A stretch of DNA of 64,000 nucleotides from Anaerorudis cellulosivorans (GCF_025943985.1 NZ_JAPCWE010000006.1:109355-173354), one strand, 5' to 3'; counted from the stretch's first letter, positions 9,043 through 18,083 are shown. The notes: generated by a model from the letters alone, not told the origin. Made by a program: numbers and translations.

Positions 9043-10578
9043 ATGGAAAAAAGACGTTTGTCCTTTTGGGAAATTTGGAATATGAGTTTCGGATTCTTGG
9101 GAATTCAATTTGGTTTTGCTTTGCAGAATGCTAATGTTAGTCGTATTTTCGAAACTTTGGGTGCAAAAGTAGAAGATATCCCTATTTTATGGATTGCCGC
9201 TCCTATTACCGGCTTGATCGTTCAACCTATCATTGGGCATTATAGCGATAAAACGTGGAACCGGTTCGGTCGGCGTCGTCCCTATTTCACTGTTGGAGCC
9301 ATTTTTACCACACTGGCATTGTTCATTATGCCTAATTCGCCCGTTCTTTGGGTAGCAGCCGGTATGTTGTGGATTATGGATGCCTCCATCAATATTTCCA
9401 TGGAACCTTTTCGTGCCTTTGTGGGTGATAATCTGCCAACGGAGCAACGCACAATGGGTTTTGCCATGCAGAGTTTTTTTATCGGTACGGGAGCAGTGAT
9501 TGCCTCAATTTTGCCTTATGTACTTACCAACTGGTTCGGCGTTTCCAATATAGCGCCCGAGGGTGTTATTCCGAAATCCGTTAAGCTTTCGTTTTACATC
9601 GGTGGATTCTTTTTGTTGAGTGCTGTTCTTTACACTGTTTTCACTACGAAGGAATATTCCCCTGAAGAATTGGTTGCTTTTGAAAAGCATAAAGAAATAG
9701 CTACCGGGATAAAAATCGAACATAAACTGCCTGTAACTTCTTCGCAATTCATAAAAAACGGGATATCTTGGAGTGCTATTGGTTTAATCATTACGTTGCT
9801 GATTACTGCTTTCCATCTTGATGTTCAACTTTACATTATTTCCGGATTGTTGCTAATTTTCGGCCTTATTTTGCTCATTTCGGGTTTGATTGCAAAGAAT
9901 AATGACAAACCTCAAGGAATGACTGTTATTATGAACGACTTGCTACACATGCCGAAGACCATGGCGCAACTGGCCATCGTTCAATTTTTTTCGTGGTTGG
10001 CTTTTTATGCGATGTGGATCTATACGACTCCTGCTATAACTCAACATGTTTATGGGGCCACGGATTCAGCTTCGGAGCTTTACAATCAGGGAGCCAATTG
10101 GGTAGGTGTTTTGTTCGGTGTATATAACGGAGTTTCGGCTGTATTCGCTTTTTTGCTGCCGTTGCTTGCGAAACAAATCGGGAGGAAAGCCACCCATGCT
10201 TTTGCCCTTACCATTGGCGGAATTTCCTTTATTTCATTTTTCTTTATTCATGATCCTTTGGTTTTGCTTATTCCGATGATCGGTATCGGATTTGCATGGG
10301 GGAGCATTCTTTCCATGCCATATGCTATTCTTACAGGTTCTCTTCCTGCAGATAAAATGGGGACGTATATGGGAATTTTCAATTTTTTTATCGTTATTCC
10401 ACAGATTCTTGCAGCAAGCATTTTGGGATTCGTTACCCGTGATATTTTTGGCGGAAAAGTAATTTTTACGATGGTTCTCGCAGGATGTTCACTTATTTTG
10501 GGCGCATTGTCCGTATTTTTTGTGCAGGATAAAGACGATGTTTTCCGCTTAAAAAAAGGGAAGGCCAAGAGTTATTAA
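9043..10578 (+). CDS. SLC45/GPH-like MFS sugar transporter
   Basis: A 511-residue integral membrane protein with about 12 hydrophobic segments. The N-terminus (FWEIWNMSFGFLGIQFGFALQNANVSRIF) and the loop GHYSDKTWNRFGRRRPYF after TM2/3 are characteristic of the SLC45-type maltose/sucrose carriers found in Bacteroidota. It would carry a disaccharide or monosaccharide across the inner membrane with a cation. Its partner is the upstream LacI-type regulator; no glycosidase is adjacent, so the substrate is not fixed by context. A bidirectional hairpin terminates it. Confidence 0.88.
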   Translation: MEKRRLSFWEIWNMSFGFLGIQFGFALQNANVSRIFETLGAKVEDIPILWIAAPITGLIVQPIIGHYSDKTWNRFGRRRPYFTVGAIFTTLALFIMPNSPVLWVAAGMLWIMDASINISMEPFRAFVGDNLPTEQRTMGFAMQSFFIGTGAVIASILPYVLTNWFGVSNIAPEGVIPKSVKLSFYIGGFFLLSAVLYTVFTTKEYSPEELVAFEKHKEIATGIKIEHKLPVTSSQFIKNGISWSAIGLIITLLITAFHLDVQLYIISGLLLIFGLILLISGLIAKNNDKPQGMTVIMNDLLHMPKTMAQLAIVQFFSWLAFYAMWIYTTPAITQHVYGATDSASELYNQGANWVGVLFGVYNGVSAVFAFLLPLLAKQIGRKATHAFALTIGGISFISFFFIHDPLVLLIPMIGIGFAWGSILSMPYAILTGSLPADKMGTYMGIFNFFIVIPQILAASILGFVTRDIFGGKVIFTMVLAGCSLILGALSVFFVQDKDDVFRLKKGKAKSY

Positions 10579-10583
10579 TGCAA

Positions 10584-10615
10584 AAAAACCTGCACTTATA
10601 GGAGGGCAGGTTTTT
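10584..10615. terminator. Bidirectional terminator between MFS and DUF2795 genes
   Basis: AAAAACCTGC and GCAGGTTTTT form a perfect 10-bp stem around a 12-nt loop, with A- and T-rich flanks on both sides, as expected for two converging genes. Confidence 0.85.
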
Positions 10616-10676
10616 GTTTGCTATCTATATTGCTCGATGGTATTCTATTGAGGATTAGCTTCACTCTCCGGCACGA

Positions 10677-10898
10677 TTAGTATTCGTCTTCGTTGAAAAA
10701 GAAATCTTCTTTGCTCGGATAATCCGGCCATATGTCTTCGATAGACTCGAAGATTTCTGTATCTTCTTCAATTTCCTGCAAATTTTCGATAACTTCCAAC
10801 GGAGCACCAGAGCGTTGGGCATAATCAATTAACTCATCTTTAGTGGCAGGCCATGGAGCATCTTCCAGTTTTGAAGCTAATTCTAATGTCCAGTACAT
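10677..10898 (-). CDS. DUF2795 small acidic protein
   Basis: A 73-residue, strongly acidic protein. The core WPATKDELIDYAQRSGAP followed by a hydrophobic/acidic helix matches the DUF2795 family, common as a single-copy gene in Bacteroidales; no biochemical function is established for it. The acidic tail ends in EDFFFNEDEY. It has its own TATATTTG -7 box about 46 bases upstream. Confidence 0.8.
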   Translation of the reverse strand: MYWTLELASKLEDAPWPATKDELIDYAQRSGAPLEVIENLQEIEEDTEIFESIEDIWPDYPSKEDFFFNEDEY

Positions 10899-10943
10899 AT
10901 GCTATTAATTTTTTTAATAAACAGTCGTTTTTTATAATAGGCG

Positions 10944-10951
10944 CAAATATA
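10944..10951 (-). promoter_or_regulatory. -7 box for the DUF2795 gene
   Basis: TATATTTG on the minus strand fits TAnnTTTG, predicting a leader of about 40 bases. It lies between the end of the adenosyltransferase gene and this gene. Confidence 0.5.
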
Positions 10952-10968
10952 ATAAAATTACCCATAGA

Positions 10969-11520
10969 TTATTGTTCCCAATACATTTCTTTACCCGATT
11001 TATGATTTTCTGTTCGGGCAAGGACAAAAAAATAGTCGGAGAGACGATTTATAAAACTCAGAATATATTGATCTACGGTATATTTCTCTTTCAGTCGGTA
11101 GATTTCTCTTTCGGCACGACGGCATACCGTTCGACAGATATGTGCTCTTGCGGCTGCCTCGTTTCCTCCCGGAAGAACAAATCGTCGGAGTTTGGGTAGC
11201 AAGGCGTCCAATTGATCAATCTCTTTCTCTATGGTGGAAATATCATCGGCGGTAATTCCACATTTCCTTTCGACGGGTGGATTTTCTATGTCCGTTGCCA
11301 GATAAGAGCTTACATTAAAAAGCTTGTGTTGGATTAACGACAGGAAATCCTTAGTTTCCTTTTCTTCTATTTCACACATTAACCATCCGATGAAACTGTT
11401 GAGCTCGTCAATCGTTCCATATGATTCAATCCGGATGTGTGTTTTTGGGACGCGGTTGCCGCCTACAAGCGACGTTTTTCCGTCATCTCCGGTTTTTGTG
11501 TACAACATACTCTTCCCCAT
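10969..11520 (-). CDS. PduO-type cob(I)alamin adenosyltransferase
   Basis: A 183-residue ATP:cob(I)alamin adenosyltransferase that makes adenosylcobalamin. Family motifs are present: YTKTGDDGKTSLVGGNRVPK near the N-terminus (ATP phosphate contacts), ESYGTIDELNSFIG, and RRAEREIYRLKEK in the helical bundle preceded by FVLPGGNEAAARAHICRTVCRR. An alternative ATG (MLYTKTGD) lies four codons in. It is the last gene of a minus-strand run beginning at rex; no cobalamin riboswitch was seen upstream. Confidence 0.92.
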   Translation of the reverse strand: MGKSMLYTKTGDDGKTSLVGGNRVPKTHIRIESYGTIDELNSFIGWLMCEIEEKETKDFLSLIQHKLFNVSSYLATDIENPPVERKCGITADDISTIEKEIDQLDALLPKLRRFVLPGGNEAAARAHICRTVCRRAEREIYRLKEKYTVDQYILSFINRLSDYFFVLARTENHKSGKEMYWEQ

Positions 11521-11544
11521 TATTCTCGAATGATAAGATTATGA

Positions 11545-12183
11545 TCAGATCAAATAGTTTAATTTCTGATATTCGGAATTTAATATAACGATACCAAAAT
11601 GTTTCTTGTCAAAAGAGAGTCTTGTTCTCTCATCAATTTTGATTTTTCTCCAAATTGCCTTTGTCGCTTTGTTTTTATCGATGTTCATTATCAGCCAAAA
11701 TGTCTGATTATGGCTGTGTTCAATAAGCAATTTCACCAGATCGACACTTTTCTGCACTTTGTAATCCAAATTGCAGAAAATAGCGTCAAAAGTACAGTTC
11801 GGTATTGCATTTTTTATCTCGGTTTGATTTTTTTTATGATATTGCAATTTTTGTGCCACCGCAATTTTGTCGAAATCGGTCTCAATGCTGACGCAAGTGA
11901 TTTTATTGGAAGGAGCAATGAGAAAAAGTGTATTAATTCCTTTTCCGGAACCTATTTCTAAAATATTCTTAGGATGAAAAAAGTTTACCAATCGAAACGA
12001 GAGATAATGAATTTCAGAAATCTCTTTTGGTCCGATGTTGTTTTTCGTAAGGTGATTGTGGATATCGAAATAGGCATTGTAGGGCAGTTTTTCATTGATA
12101 ACTTTGGTAATGAAGGAAAAAGCAAAAGGAGAGTGCACTCCGAAGCCTTTTGCCGTTCGTTTTCGTTTTAAAAAAGCGAGCAT
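11545..12183 (-). CDS. SAM-dependent methyltransferase, class I
   Basis: A 212-residue protein with motif I of the Rossmann methyltransferase fold at residues 74-84 (ILEIGSGKGIN), an acidic loop after strand 2 (VSIETDFDK), and a later FDAIFCNLD strand. The N-terminal GFGVHSPFAFSFI is a recurring feature of Bacteroidota members of this group, which resemble O-methyltransferases. The substrate is not recognisable. It lies 24 bases from the adenosyltransferase gene and 14 bases from ispF, so co-transcription is likely. Confidence 0.75.
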   Translation of the reverse strand: MLAFLKRKRTAKGFGVHSPFAFSFITKVINEKLPYNAYFDIHNHLTKNNIGPKEISEIHYLSFRLVNFFHPKNILEIGSGKGINTLFLIAPSNKITCVSIETDFDKIAVAQKLQYHKKNQTEIKNAIPNCTFDAIFCNLDYKVQKSVDLVKLLIEHSHNQTFWLIMNIDKNKATKAIWRKIKIDERTRLSFDKKHFGIVILNSEYQKLNYLI

Positions 12184-12197
12184 TGTGATAAATTTTC

Positions 12198-12677
12198 TTA
12201 CTTTTTACGGATTAAAGTCACTGCATATGCTGCTATGCCTTCTTCTCTTCCTACGAATCCCATTTTTTCAGATGTTGTGGCTTTAATGGAGATATTATCT
12301 ACATCGGTTTCAAGAATTGCAGCGAGAGTTTGTTGCATTTGTGGGATATATGGATTCAGTTTAGGTTGTTCGGCACATACTGTTACATCAATATTACCGA
12401 GCTGATAACCTTTTTCTTGAATAAGACGATAGGTTTCTTTCAACAGGATTTTGCTGTCGATATCTTCATATTCCCCGGATGAGTCAGGAAAGTGAAATCC
12501 GATATCGCGCTGGTTGGCTGCTCCAAGTAGAGCATCGCAAATGGCATGGATGAGGACATCGGCATCGGAATGTCCCGCTAATCCCCTTTCGTGTTCAATT
12601 TTTATTCCCCCTAGCCACAGTTCTCTGCCTTTTTGCAGACGGTGCATGTCGTATCCAAAACCGATTCGTAGATCCAT
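12198..12677 (-). CDS. ispF: 2-C-methyl-D-erythritol 2,4-cyclodiphosphate synthase
   Basis: A 159-residue enzyme of the MEP isoprenoid pathway that cyclizes CDP-methylerythritol 2-phosphate. Metal ligands are visible as D10 and H12 (GFGYDMHRL) and the His of HSDADVLIHAICDALLGAA; the C-terminal KATTSEKMGFVGREEGIAAYA segment is canonical. Full length. A gap of about 100 bases separates it from the upstream fumarylacetoacetase-fold gene, so an internal promoter is possible though I see no clean -7 box. Confidence 0.97.
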   Translation of the reverse strand: MDLRIGFGYDMHRLQKGRELWLGGIKIEHERGLAGHSDADVLIHAICDALLGAANQRDIGFHFPDSSGEYEDIDSKILLKETYRLIQEKGYQLGNIDVTVCAEQPKLNPYIPQMQQTLAAILETDVDNISIKATTSEKMGFVGREEGIAAYAVTLIRKK

Positions 12678-12776
12678 TGTATTTAACGTAATAAGTTTTT
12701 TGATTTTACCGGTGTTTCAGTAAATGATGCAAAATCAATTTATTTGTTTCGTTGTAAATTGATTGTAAGTAATGGT

Positions 12777-13391
12777 TTATTTAATCCTGAAATTGAGTAA
12801 TTTTTCGTTCCCGATATACCCCTCGAGGTGATCATTTATGGCAACAGGTCCTATTCCGGCAGGCGTACCCGTAAAGATGAGATCGCCTATCTTTAATGTA
12901 AAGAACTTGCTGATATATGAAATAATTTTGTCCACAGAAAAGATCATGCCGTCGGTATTCCCTTGTTGAACCGTCTTTCCGTTGATATTGAGGTGGAAAT
13001 TGATGTTTTGCATATCGGGAAATTTCTCCTTTGGGACAAAATTGCCGACAGGAGCAGAGCCATCGAAACTTTTAGATATTTCCCAAGGCAAGCCCAATTG
13101 TTTTTGGCGTCGCTGAAGATCGCGTGCTGTGAAATCGATGCCTACTGTAAGTTCTTCATAATATCGATATGCAAATTGTTCTGCAATATTTTTCCCTAGT
13201 CGGTTGATTTTTATTACGATTTCGGTTTCATAATGAATCTCGTTTGAAAAATCGGGAAGAAAAAATGGCTTCCCGTCTTTTAATAAAGCTGTATCGGGTT
13301 TCATGAAGATAACCGGTTCGTCACTTTCGAAAATGGATTTCATTTCCTCATTATGAGAGGCGTAATTGAGTCCGATAGCAAAAATCTTCAT
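12777..13391 (-). CDS. Fumarylacetoacetate hydrolase family protein
   Basis: A 204-residue single-domain FAH-fold enzyme. Motifs: FAIGLNYASHNEE at the N-terminus, KPDTAL, metal-site acidic residues in IHYETEIVIKI and GIDFTARDLQ, SFDGSAPVGNF, and DLIFTGTPAGIGPV. Short members of this family include acylpyruvate hydrolases and oxaloacetate decarboxylases; the sequence alone does not choose between them. It starts 11 bases after the rex stop, so it shares the rex promoter. Confidence 0.88.
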   Translation of the reverse strand: MKIFAIGLNYASHNEEMKSIFESDEPVIFMKPDTALLKDGKPFFLPDFSNEIHYETEIVIKINRLGKNIAEQFAYRYYEELTVGIDFTARDLQRRQKQLGLPWEISKSFDGSAPVGNFVPKEKFPDMQNINFHLNINGKTVQQGNTDGMIFSVDKIISYISKFFTLKIGDLIFTGTPAGIGPVAINDHLEGYIGNEKLLNFRIK

Positions 13392-13402
13392 GTTATTTAA
13401 TT

Positions 13403-14053
13403 TTATTCCGGCAACTGTTTTAAACGATTGAACATAACTGCCAAATGAGCATATATCGATGTGTTTTGCAACACAATGCCCTCAGGTACACGAATGCGAA
13501 ATGGAGTAAAATTCCATATTCCGCGAATGCCTCCTTCTATTAAAAAATCGGCTGTTTGTTGTGCAATATCTGCCGGTACTGTCAATACGCCGATTTCTGC
13601 CTTTATGGTTTTTGTATTTCTCTCCACAAATTCATTGGCATGATAAACCGGGATATGATTGATCATAGTGTTTACGACTGCATCTTTAACATCGAAACCG
13701 GCTAAGATTTTCAATCCATATTGTTCCAATCCCGAATCGGCCAGTAAGGCTGCACCTAGGCTCCCTACTCCAAATAAAACGGCTTTATGAACGTATCTGA
13801 ATCCGAGAAATTCTTCCAAAACATTGATAAGTTGGTCAATCTCATATCCTACACGTGTTTTGCCGGATATATTCACATAGGAAAGGTCTTTAGCTATTTG
13901 GGTAGGAGACACATTGATTTTTTTTGCTATTTGTGTTGAAGATACGTACGATTCCCCCTGTTTTTTTAAGAGCTTTACATACGCAAGATACCATGGGAGT
14001 CTGCGTAGTGCAGGTTCCGGAATATTTCGGTGAAATGGAGTAGGATCAACCAT
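13403..14053 (-). CDS. rex: Redox-sensing transcriptional repressor Rex
   Basis: A 216-residue NADH/NAD+-sensing repressor. Residues 1-75 form a winged helix (LPWYLAYVKLLKKQG, then STQIAKKINVSPTQIAKDLSYV); a Rossmann NAD-binding domain follows (AVLFGVGSLGAALL), then the C-terminal domain-swapped helix. I choose the ATG giving MVDPTPFHRNIPEP because the longer in-frame TTG start falls inside a TATCTTTG -7 box. It heads the run rex, FAH-family, ispF, methyltransferase, adenosyltransferase. Rex usually controls fermentation and respiration genes by redox state. Confidence 0.95.
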   Translation of the reverse strand: MVDPTPFHRNIPEPALRRLPWYLAYVKLLKKQGESYVSSTQIAKKINVSPTQIAKDLSYVNISGKTRVGYEIDQLINVLEEFLGFRYVHKAVLFGVGSLGAALLADSGLEQYGLKILAGFDVKDAVVNTMINHIPVYHANEFVERNTKTIKAEIGVLTVPADIAQQTADFLIEGGIRGIWNFTPFRIRVPEGIVLQNTSIYAHLAVMFNRLKQLPE

Positions 14054-14074
14054 AAGATGATTGTTAAACTTGTG

Positions 14075-14082
14075 CAAAGATA
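14075..14082 (-). promoter_or_regulatory. -7 box for rex
   Basis: TATCTTTG on the minus strand, 22 bases upstream of the rex ATG. It overlaps the alternative TTG start and so decides the start codon. Confidence 0.55.
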
Positions 14083-14153
14083 TGTTTTTTTGTGGATTTT
14101 AGGTAAAAAACGAGCACAATTTGCGATGAATAGGATGTTCTTTTTAAATTGCT

Positions 14154-14161
14154 TATCTTTG
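14154..14161 (+). promoter_or_regulatory. -7 box for the UDG-like gene
   Basis: TATCTTTG on the plus strand, 19 bases before the ATG at 14180. It is identical in sequence to the divergent rex box. Confidence 0.5.
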
Positions 14162-14179
14162 CGATGAATAATAAGTTTT

Positions 14180-14770
14180 ATGATTGGTTTTCAGAAAGAA
14201 ATTCATCCGTTTGAACCATTTTTGCCGGAAAAAGCAAAGGCATTGATGCTGGGGAGTTTTCCTCCACCAAAGGCAAAATGGAAAATGGATTTTTATTACC
14301 CAAACTTTCAAAACGATATGTGGCGAATATTCGGGTTGGCATTTTCCGACGATAAAGATCATTTTCTCACAAATGATAAAACATCATTCGATAAGCAACG
14401 TATCACTGTTTTTCTTAATGAAAAGGGAATTGCTCTTTATGATGTAGCTTTTGAGATTGTTCGGTTGAGAGACAATGCTTCTGATAATTTTTTGGAGATT
14501 GTTCAGCCGATTGATCTTTATGCAGTGTTGGCAAGGATTCCTTTGTGTCGAACGTTGGTAACAACCGGTGAGAAAGCGACTAACACGTTATGGTCGCTTT
14601 TGCCGGTTAAAATTGAAAAACCTTCTATTGGGTGTTACGAAAAAATTGAACTCGATGGAAAGATTTATCGGTTCTACCGTATGCCTTCCTCTTCAAGGGC
14701 TTATCCAAAGCCTTTATCGGAGAAAACTGAAATCTACAAACATTTTTTCGCCGAAATAGGCTTGTGCTAA
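14180..14770 (+). CDS. Uracil-DNA glycosylase superfamily protein
   Basis: A 196-residue protein. KALMLGSFPPPKAKWKMDF resembles motif A of the UDG superfamily (a G-x-x-P-type loop followed by a compact-domain YPNFQNDMWRIFG segment seen in G:U/T mismatch-type enzymes), and RMPSSSRAYPKPL near the C-terminus resembles the PS(P/S)S DNA-intercalation motif B. A base-excision repair role is inferred; the exact UDG family cannot be assigned by eye. It is monocistronic and its stop codon overlaps that of the convergent ABM-domain gene. Confidence 0.75.
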   Translation: MIGFQKEIHPFEPFLPEKAKALMLGSFPPPKAKWKMDFYYPNFQNDMWRIFGLAFSDDKDHFLTNDKTSFDKQRITVFLNEKGIALYDVAFEIVRLRDNASDNFLEIVQPIDLYAVLARIPLCRTLVTTGEKATNTLWSLLPVKIEKPSIGCYEKIELDGKIYRFYRMPSSSRAYPKPLSEKTEIYKHFFAEIGLC

Positions 14771-15192
14771 GGCTCTTCATCAATGAATCCTTCTAGCTCT
14801 TCATTTACAACAGGGTATAATTTTATTATTTTGCTTCCTTTGATATATCGGGGTAATTTGTTAGAAACAATTTCCTTATAATAAGGAGAGTTATTGTGCT
14901 TTTTTTGAGCTTGTGTATTTTCATAGTTTTCATACAGAAAAATTTTGTTGGGTTGTTCATCGCTTAATAAAATATCATAGGCAATGCAACCTTCCTCATT
15001 TTCCAGCGTTCTAATCTGCATTTCTTTCAGTAAAGCGAGTGCTGTTTCCATATTTTTTTGATCCAATTCGAACTCCACAAAAAGGACCACACCTTTTTCG
15101 TCATTCAGCGTGACTTGTGCAAGCGAAGGAGAGACGTTAATTAATGCAATAGCAAGGGCAACTAAAGCAATTTTAAAAATCTGTTGTTTCAT
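14767..15192 (-). CDS. Secreted ABM-domain (antibiotic biosynthesis monooxygenase-like) protein
   Basis: A 141-residue protein with a signal peptide (residues 1-25, ending SPSLA before Q). The mature part has one dimeric alpha/beta-barrel ABM/YgiN-like unit (VVLFVEFELDQKNMETALALLKEM, NEEGCIAYDILLSDEQPNKIFLYENYEN, and an HNNSPYYKEI segment). Cytoplasmic members are quinol or heme monooxygenases; an exported version has no assigned role. It is followed 17 bases upstream by the DUF3108 gene in the same direction, suggesting co-transcription. Confidence 0.75.
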   Translation of the reverse strand: MKQQIFKIALVALAIALINVSPSLAQVTLNDEKGVVLFVEFELDQKNMETALALLKEMQIRTLENEEGCIAYDILLSDEQPNKIFLYENYENTQAQKKHNNSPYYKEIVSNKLPRYIKGSKIIKLYPVVNEELEGFIDEEP

Positions 15193-15209
15193 AAAACCTG
15201 AATATAAAG

Positions 15210-16019
15210 TTAATTAATTGGATATCTAATACCGGAATAATCGTTAAGGACAACACGCATAGCGCCGATTTTTAAGTTTATTTCGATAATGAGCGGCATT
15301 CGGTTAAGATCGTTTGTCAAAGAAACCTTCATTGCTTCTTCCTGATCGGCAAAAGCTTTGTCAAGAATCATTAGCGACAATTGGATAGCATCATACGTTT
15401 TTCCGTCATTTGCTTTGACCGATGTTATACCCTGATAGCGGATATACATGTTTACAATTTTTCTACCCGAAATAAATTGGATATGTGTATTTTCACCCGG
15501 CTTCATGTCGGAATAATCGAGATTTCGGGCATAGTTCAGAACCGACACATAATCGTAGGTACAATTTTCGGTTGTCACGGTTTCATCAAACGCTTGTTTG
15601 CCTTTTTTATACCGTATAACCCGAATAGCTATCTTCCCATTTTCGTATGAATAGGATTGTCGTTCGATACGGTAGTCGCCACCTTCATGAGTTTCTTTCG
15701 TAAAAAGAAGAGGTACCAACTTCATGTCCATGTACCCGGTAAGCGTATCGTGAATGGAATACATGTTATCGGCAAAACCTGAAGTATTTGCTCTTAACTG
15801 TGTTTTGTAAACGCTTTTGCCATTTAGGTTAGTTGTTGTTGTGTTTAGAGTGCCGGTGCCGGCTTTTGCGTTGATGACGCCCAGTTTGTAGTATAAATCA
15901 TAGATAATTTTTTCTCCGCTTTGAAAAGCAGTATTGTCTATTTCACATTGTGCGAATATATATTGTACAAAAAGGACGGACATCAAAACAGGTAAAATGA
16001 ATATTAATTTTCGATTCAT
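15210..16019 (-). CDS. DUF3108 periplasmic protein
   Basis: A 269-residue protein with a signal peptide (about residues 1-23, LFVQYIFA). The mature body matches the DUF3108 pattern: FQSGEKIIYDLYYKLGVINAKAGTGTL at the start, repeated beta strands, and DKAFADQEEAMKVSLTNDLNRMPLIIEINLKIGAMRV at the end. Family members are predicted beta-rich periplasmic proteins of unknown function. It lies between a lipoprotein gene and the ABM gene on the same strand. Confidence 0.82.
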   Translation of the reverse strand: MNRKLIFILPVLMSVLFVQYIFAQCEIDNTAFQSGEKIIYDLYYKLGVINAKAGTGTLNTTTTNLNGKSVYKTQLRANTSGFADNMYSIHDTLTGYMDMKLVPLLFTKETHEGGDYRIERQSYSYENGKIAIRVIRYKKGKQAFDETVTTENCTYDYVSVLNYARNLDYSDMKPGENTHIQFISGRKIVNMYIRYQGITSVKANDGKTYDAIQLSLMILDKAFADQEEAMKVSLTNDLNRMPLIIEINLKIGAMRVVLNDYSGIRYPIN

Positions 16020-16065
16020 TATTTTGTCTTATTGATTGTTTTTAAAACAGATTTTATCTCCCTCC

Positions 16066-17985
16066 TCAAGGATTTTGAAGAAAAGGATTTGTGCTTCTGC
16101 TCGATGAAGTATTTGTGCGTTGCTCTTCATTCGGATTCCTTCTTTTCTTAACTTCCGGTTTATTTTTCGTTATTTCCAACGGTTTTTGTCGGGTTACAGG
16201 CACTTCGTTCACGTCCCACGATTCTTCATGGTCAGTAAAAGCTCTGATTTCATATTGCCGGGGATAGTAATAAACTTCTTCCGGTTGGCGTTTTTGCTCA
16301 TAATTTCCGGTTGTCCATACTCCGTCTTTGTTTTCATCAATATATAGTCGGGCATAATAAGTGCCGGGATGTAGATCCTGAAATTTGGCTTCATTGTTTT
16401 TGACCATTATTTTCCTGACAGGTTTATCGGATTTATCCAAAAGTTCGACATGCACGGTTTTGTTTTCCGGCAATCCAACCATTTCGATCAACAAATTGCC
16501 GTATTGTTCGAGCGATTTCACTGTAAAGGTCTGTTCTATTTTGTTGTTCCATAAATCGTAATAACTCTTGAAAGCTGCGGAATCTACTACAAATCGGTAT
16601 TTCCCGCCCGGTTCCCATCGAGGACGAAGCTCATATTTCCTGATGTTGAGGGAGTCTTTTATTAATCGGTAATTGACCAGAGTAAAAGTGGAGTCTTTTT
16701 CGATGAACAGTTTAACATGAGTGGAATCGAATGCAATGACGGGTTGCTCGAATTCGAGTCGTATAGGTTGGTAAATTTCGTGATTGCTCTGAATATTGTG
16801 CTGTAGCCCCAAAAAACGTAAGGATTCCTCTTCCTTTTCCTTTGATGAAGATGTTTTTTTAACTTTAGGTTGCTTGTAAGTGAAGCGAAGTGTATCTGTA
16901 TAGATAGAATTGCGATTGGTAGAGTCAGTCCGTACATAGTTGATCTCCATGTGGATAGAATCGGTTTTATAGATTAGTGAGTCAGTTATCCATAGCGTAA
17001 TTGTATCGTTATGCCGAGTAGATTCCTTGACAAACCAGTTATTGTTTTCTATCGGTGGATTAAGCAGCCTAAAAGACGGGAATGTGGTTGGTGCCGCAAA
17101 ATACAGCATCAGTTTATAAGGTTCCGGGCGTTCATGTTTTTGTAAATATTGACGTTGAAAATCACTTAAGAATGAGCGGAGTAAAATATTATCCGGCAAA
17201 AATCGGGTATAATGAATGGTTTTTATTGTATCGATTTTTGTGCTGTCAACTTTGTTGAAAATAGTGTCTTGGCGTATGTCAGGTTTAGTTGTTGGAATGA
17301 TGAGAGAATCTGAAAAAGCAATTGCTTCCTGTGGATTATCGTATTTATAATCGCGATTAAGATCGTTCAGAGCATAGATTTTATATTTTCCCGGTGCCAT
17401 TCCTTTTATTGTAAAATCACCTTTTGAGTCTGTTCTGGAAATGCGTTCGAAGGGTATTTTTGTAAAGGCGCTATCATGAAGGTTGGAGTGAATGCCGACA
17501 TAGATTCCTTTTACAGGTTCCAGATCGTTTGCTGAGAGCACTTTCCCCGAAACAGCCAGCGTATCGAGTCTGTCTCCGGTGGAAAAAGAGAGCGAAAAAT
17601 TTTCCAATGGATTCCCTTCGTTATTATCGACAATCGCATCGGTAAAATCGATTGTATAGGTAGTATTGGGATGCAATTCGTCTTCCAATTCCACAATGGC
17701 TTTTTTGCCGATGGATTTGATGACGGGAAAACTTTTTTGAGGGGGAGTAATGATCACTTTTTCCATCGGTTTTTCGATTTTGATGTTTTCATCAAATTCA
17801 ATCACAATGGTTTTGGTTGTTACATTCAAGCTGTTGAAAGCCGGAGAGGCTTTTTTTATTACTGGAGGCACAATATCATATTCACCCCCACTCGGTGAAG
17901 CAATGTTTGCACAAGAATGCAGAATGATGAGCATTAAAGTCATCAAAAAGGAAGCGCAGAGGAATAATAAAAGCTTATGTTGCAT
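16066..17985 (-). CDS. Ig-like (Big_5) domain lipoprotein
   Basis: A 639-residue lipoprotein from the ATG giving MQHKLLLFLC; the signal segment ends in the lipobox LHSC. A longer GTG-started frame is rejected because the GTG overlaps the -7 box at 18021. Residues about 35-140 form a Big_5-type Ig domain (VIKKASPAFNSLNVTTKTIVIEFDENI, ending SLSFSTG). A prealbumin-like carboxypeptidase regulatory fold (DSKGDFTIKGMAPGKYKIYALNDLNRDYKYD) follows, then further beta regions and a basic, disordered tail. Close relatives are single-copy envelope lipoproteins of unknown role in this phylum. Confidence 0.82.
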   Translation of the reverse strand: MQHKLLLFLCASFLMTLMLIILHSCANIASPSGGEYDIVPPVIKKASPAFNSLNVTTKTIVIEFDENIKIEKPMEKVIITPPQKSFPVIKSIGKKAIVELEDELHPNTTYTIDFTDAIVDNNEGNPLENFSLSFSTGDRLDTLAVSGKVLSANDLEPVKGIYVGIHSNLHDSAFTKIPFERISRTDSKGDFTIKGMAPGKYKIYALNDLNRDYKYDNPQEAIAFSDSLIIPTTKPDIRQDTIFNKVDSTKIDTIKTIHYTRFLPDNILLRSFLSDFQRQYLQKHERPEPYKLMLYFAAPTTFPSFRLLNPPIENNNWFVKESTRHNDTITLWITDSLIYKTDSIHMEINYVRTDSTNRNSIYTDTLRFTYKQPKVKKTSSSKEKEEESLRFLGLQHNIQSNHEIYQPIRLEFEQPVIAFDSTHVKLFIEKDSTFTLVNYRLIKDSLNIRKYELRPRWEPGGKYRFVVDSAAFKSYYDLWNNKIEQTFTVKSLEQYGNLLIEMVGLPENKTVHVELLDKSDKPVRKIMVKNNEAKFQDLHPGTYYARLYIDENKDGVWTTGNYEQKRQPEEVYYYPRQYEIRAFTDHEESWDVNEVPVTRQKPLEITKNKPEVKKRRNPNEEQRTNTSSSRSTNPFLQNP

Positions 17986-18020
17986 TTTTATCGGTTTCTG
18001 AAAATAATCATTAATAGCCA

Positions 18021-18028
18021 CAAAAATA
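18021..18028 (-). promoter_or_regulatory. -7 box for the Ig-like lipoprotein gene
   Basis: TATTTTTG on the minus strand, 36 bases upstream of the chosen ATG at 17985. Confidence 0.45.
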
Positions 18029-18083
18029 CAATGTTTATGAGAGTTTTAAGAACCAGGAATCTGAAAAATAGTAAAAAACATTT

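Noticed and set aside
10900..11600. Cobalamin riboswitch for the adenosyltransferase gene
   Set aside because: The gene is the last of a run with short spacers, and no long structured leader or B12-box-like sequence is present.
14061..14080. Rex autoregulatory operator upstream of rex
   Set aside because: TTGTTAA gives one half-site but the second arm (GTGCAAA) does not match the TTAACAA expected at the right spacing.
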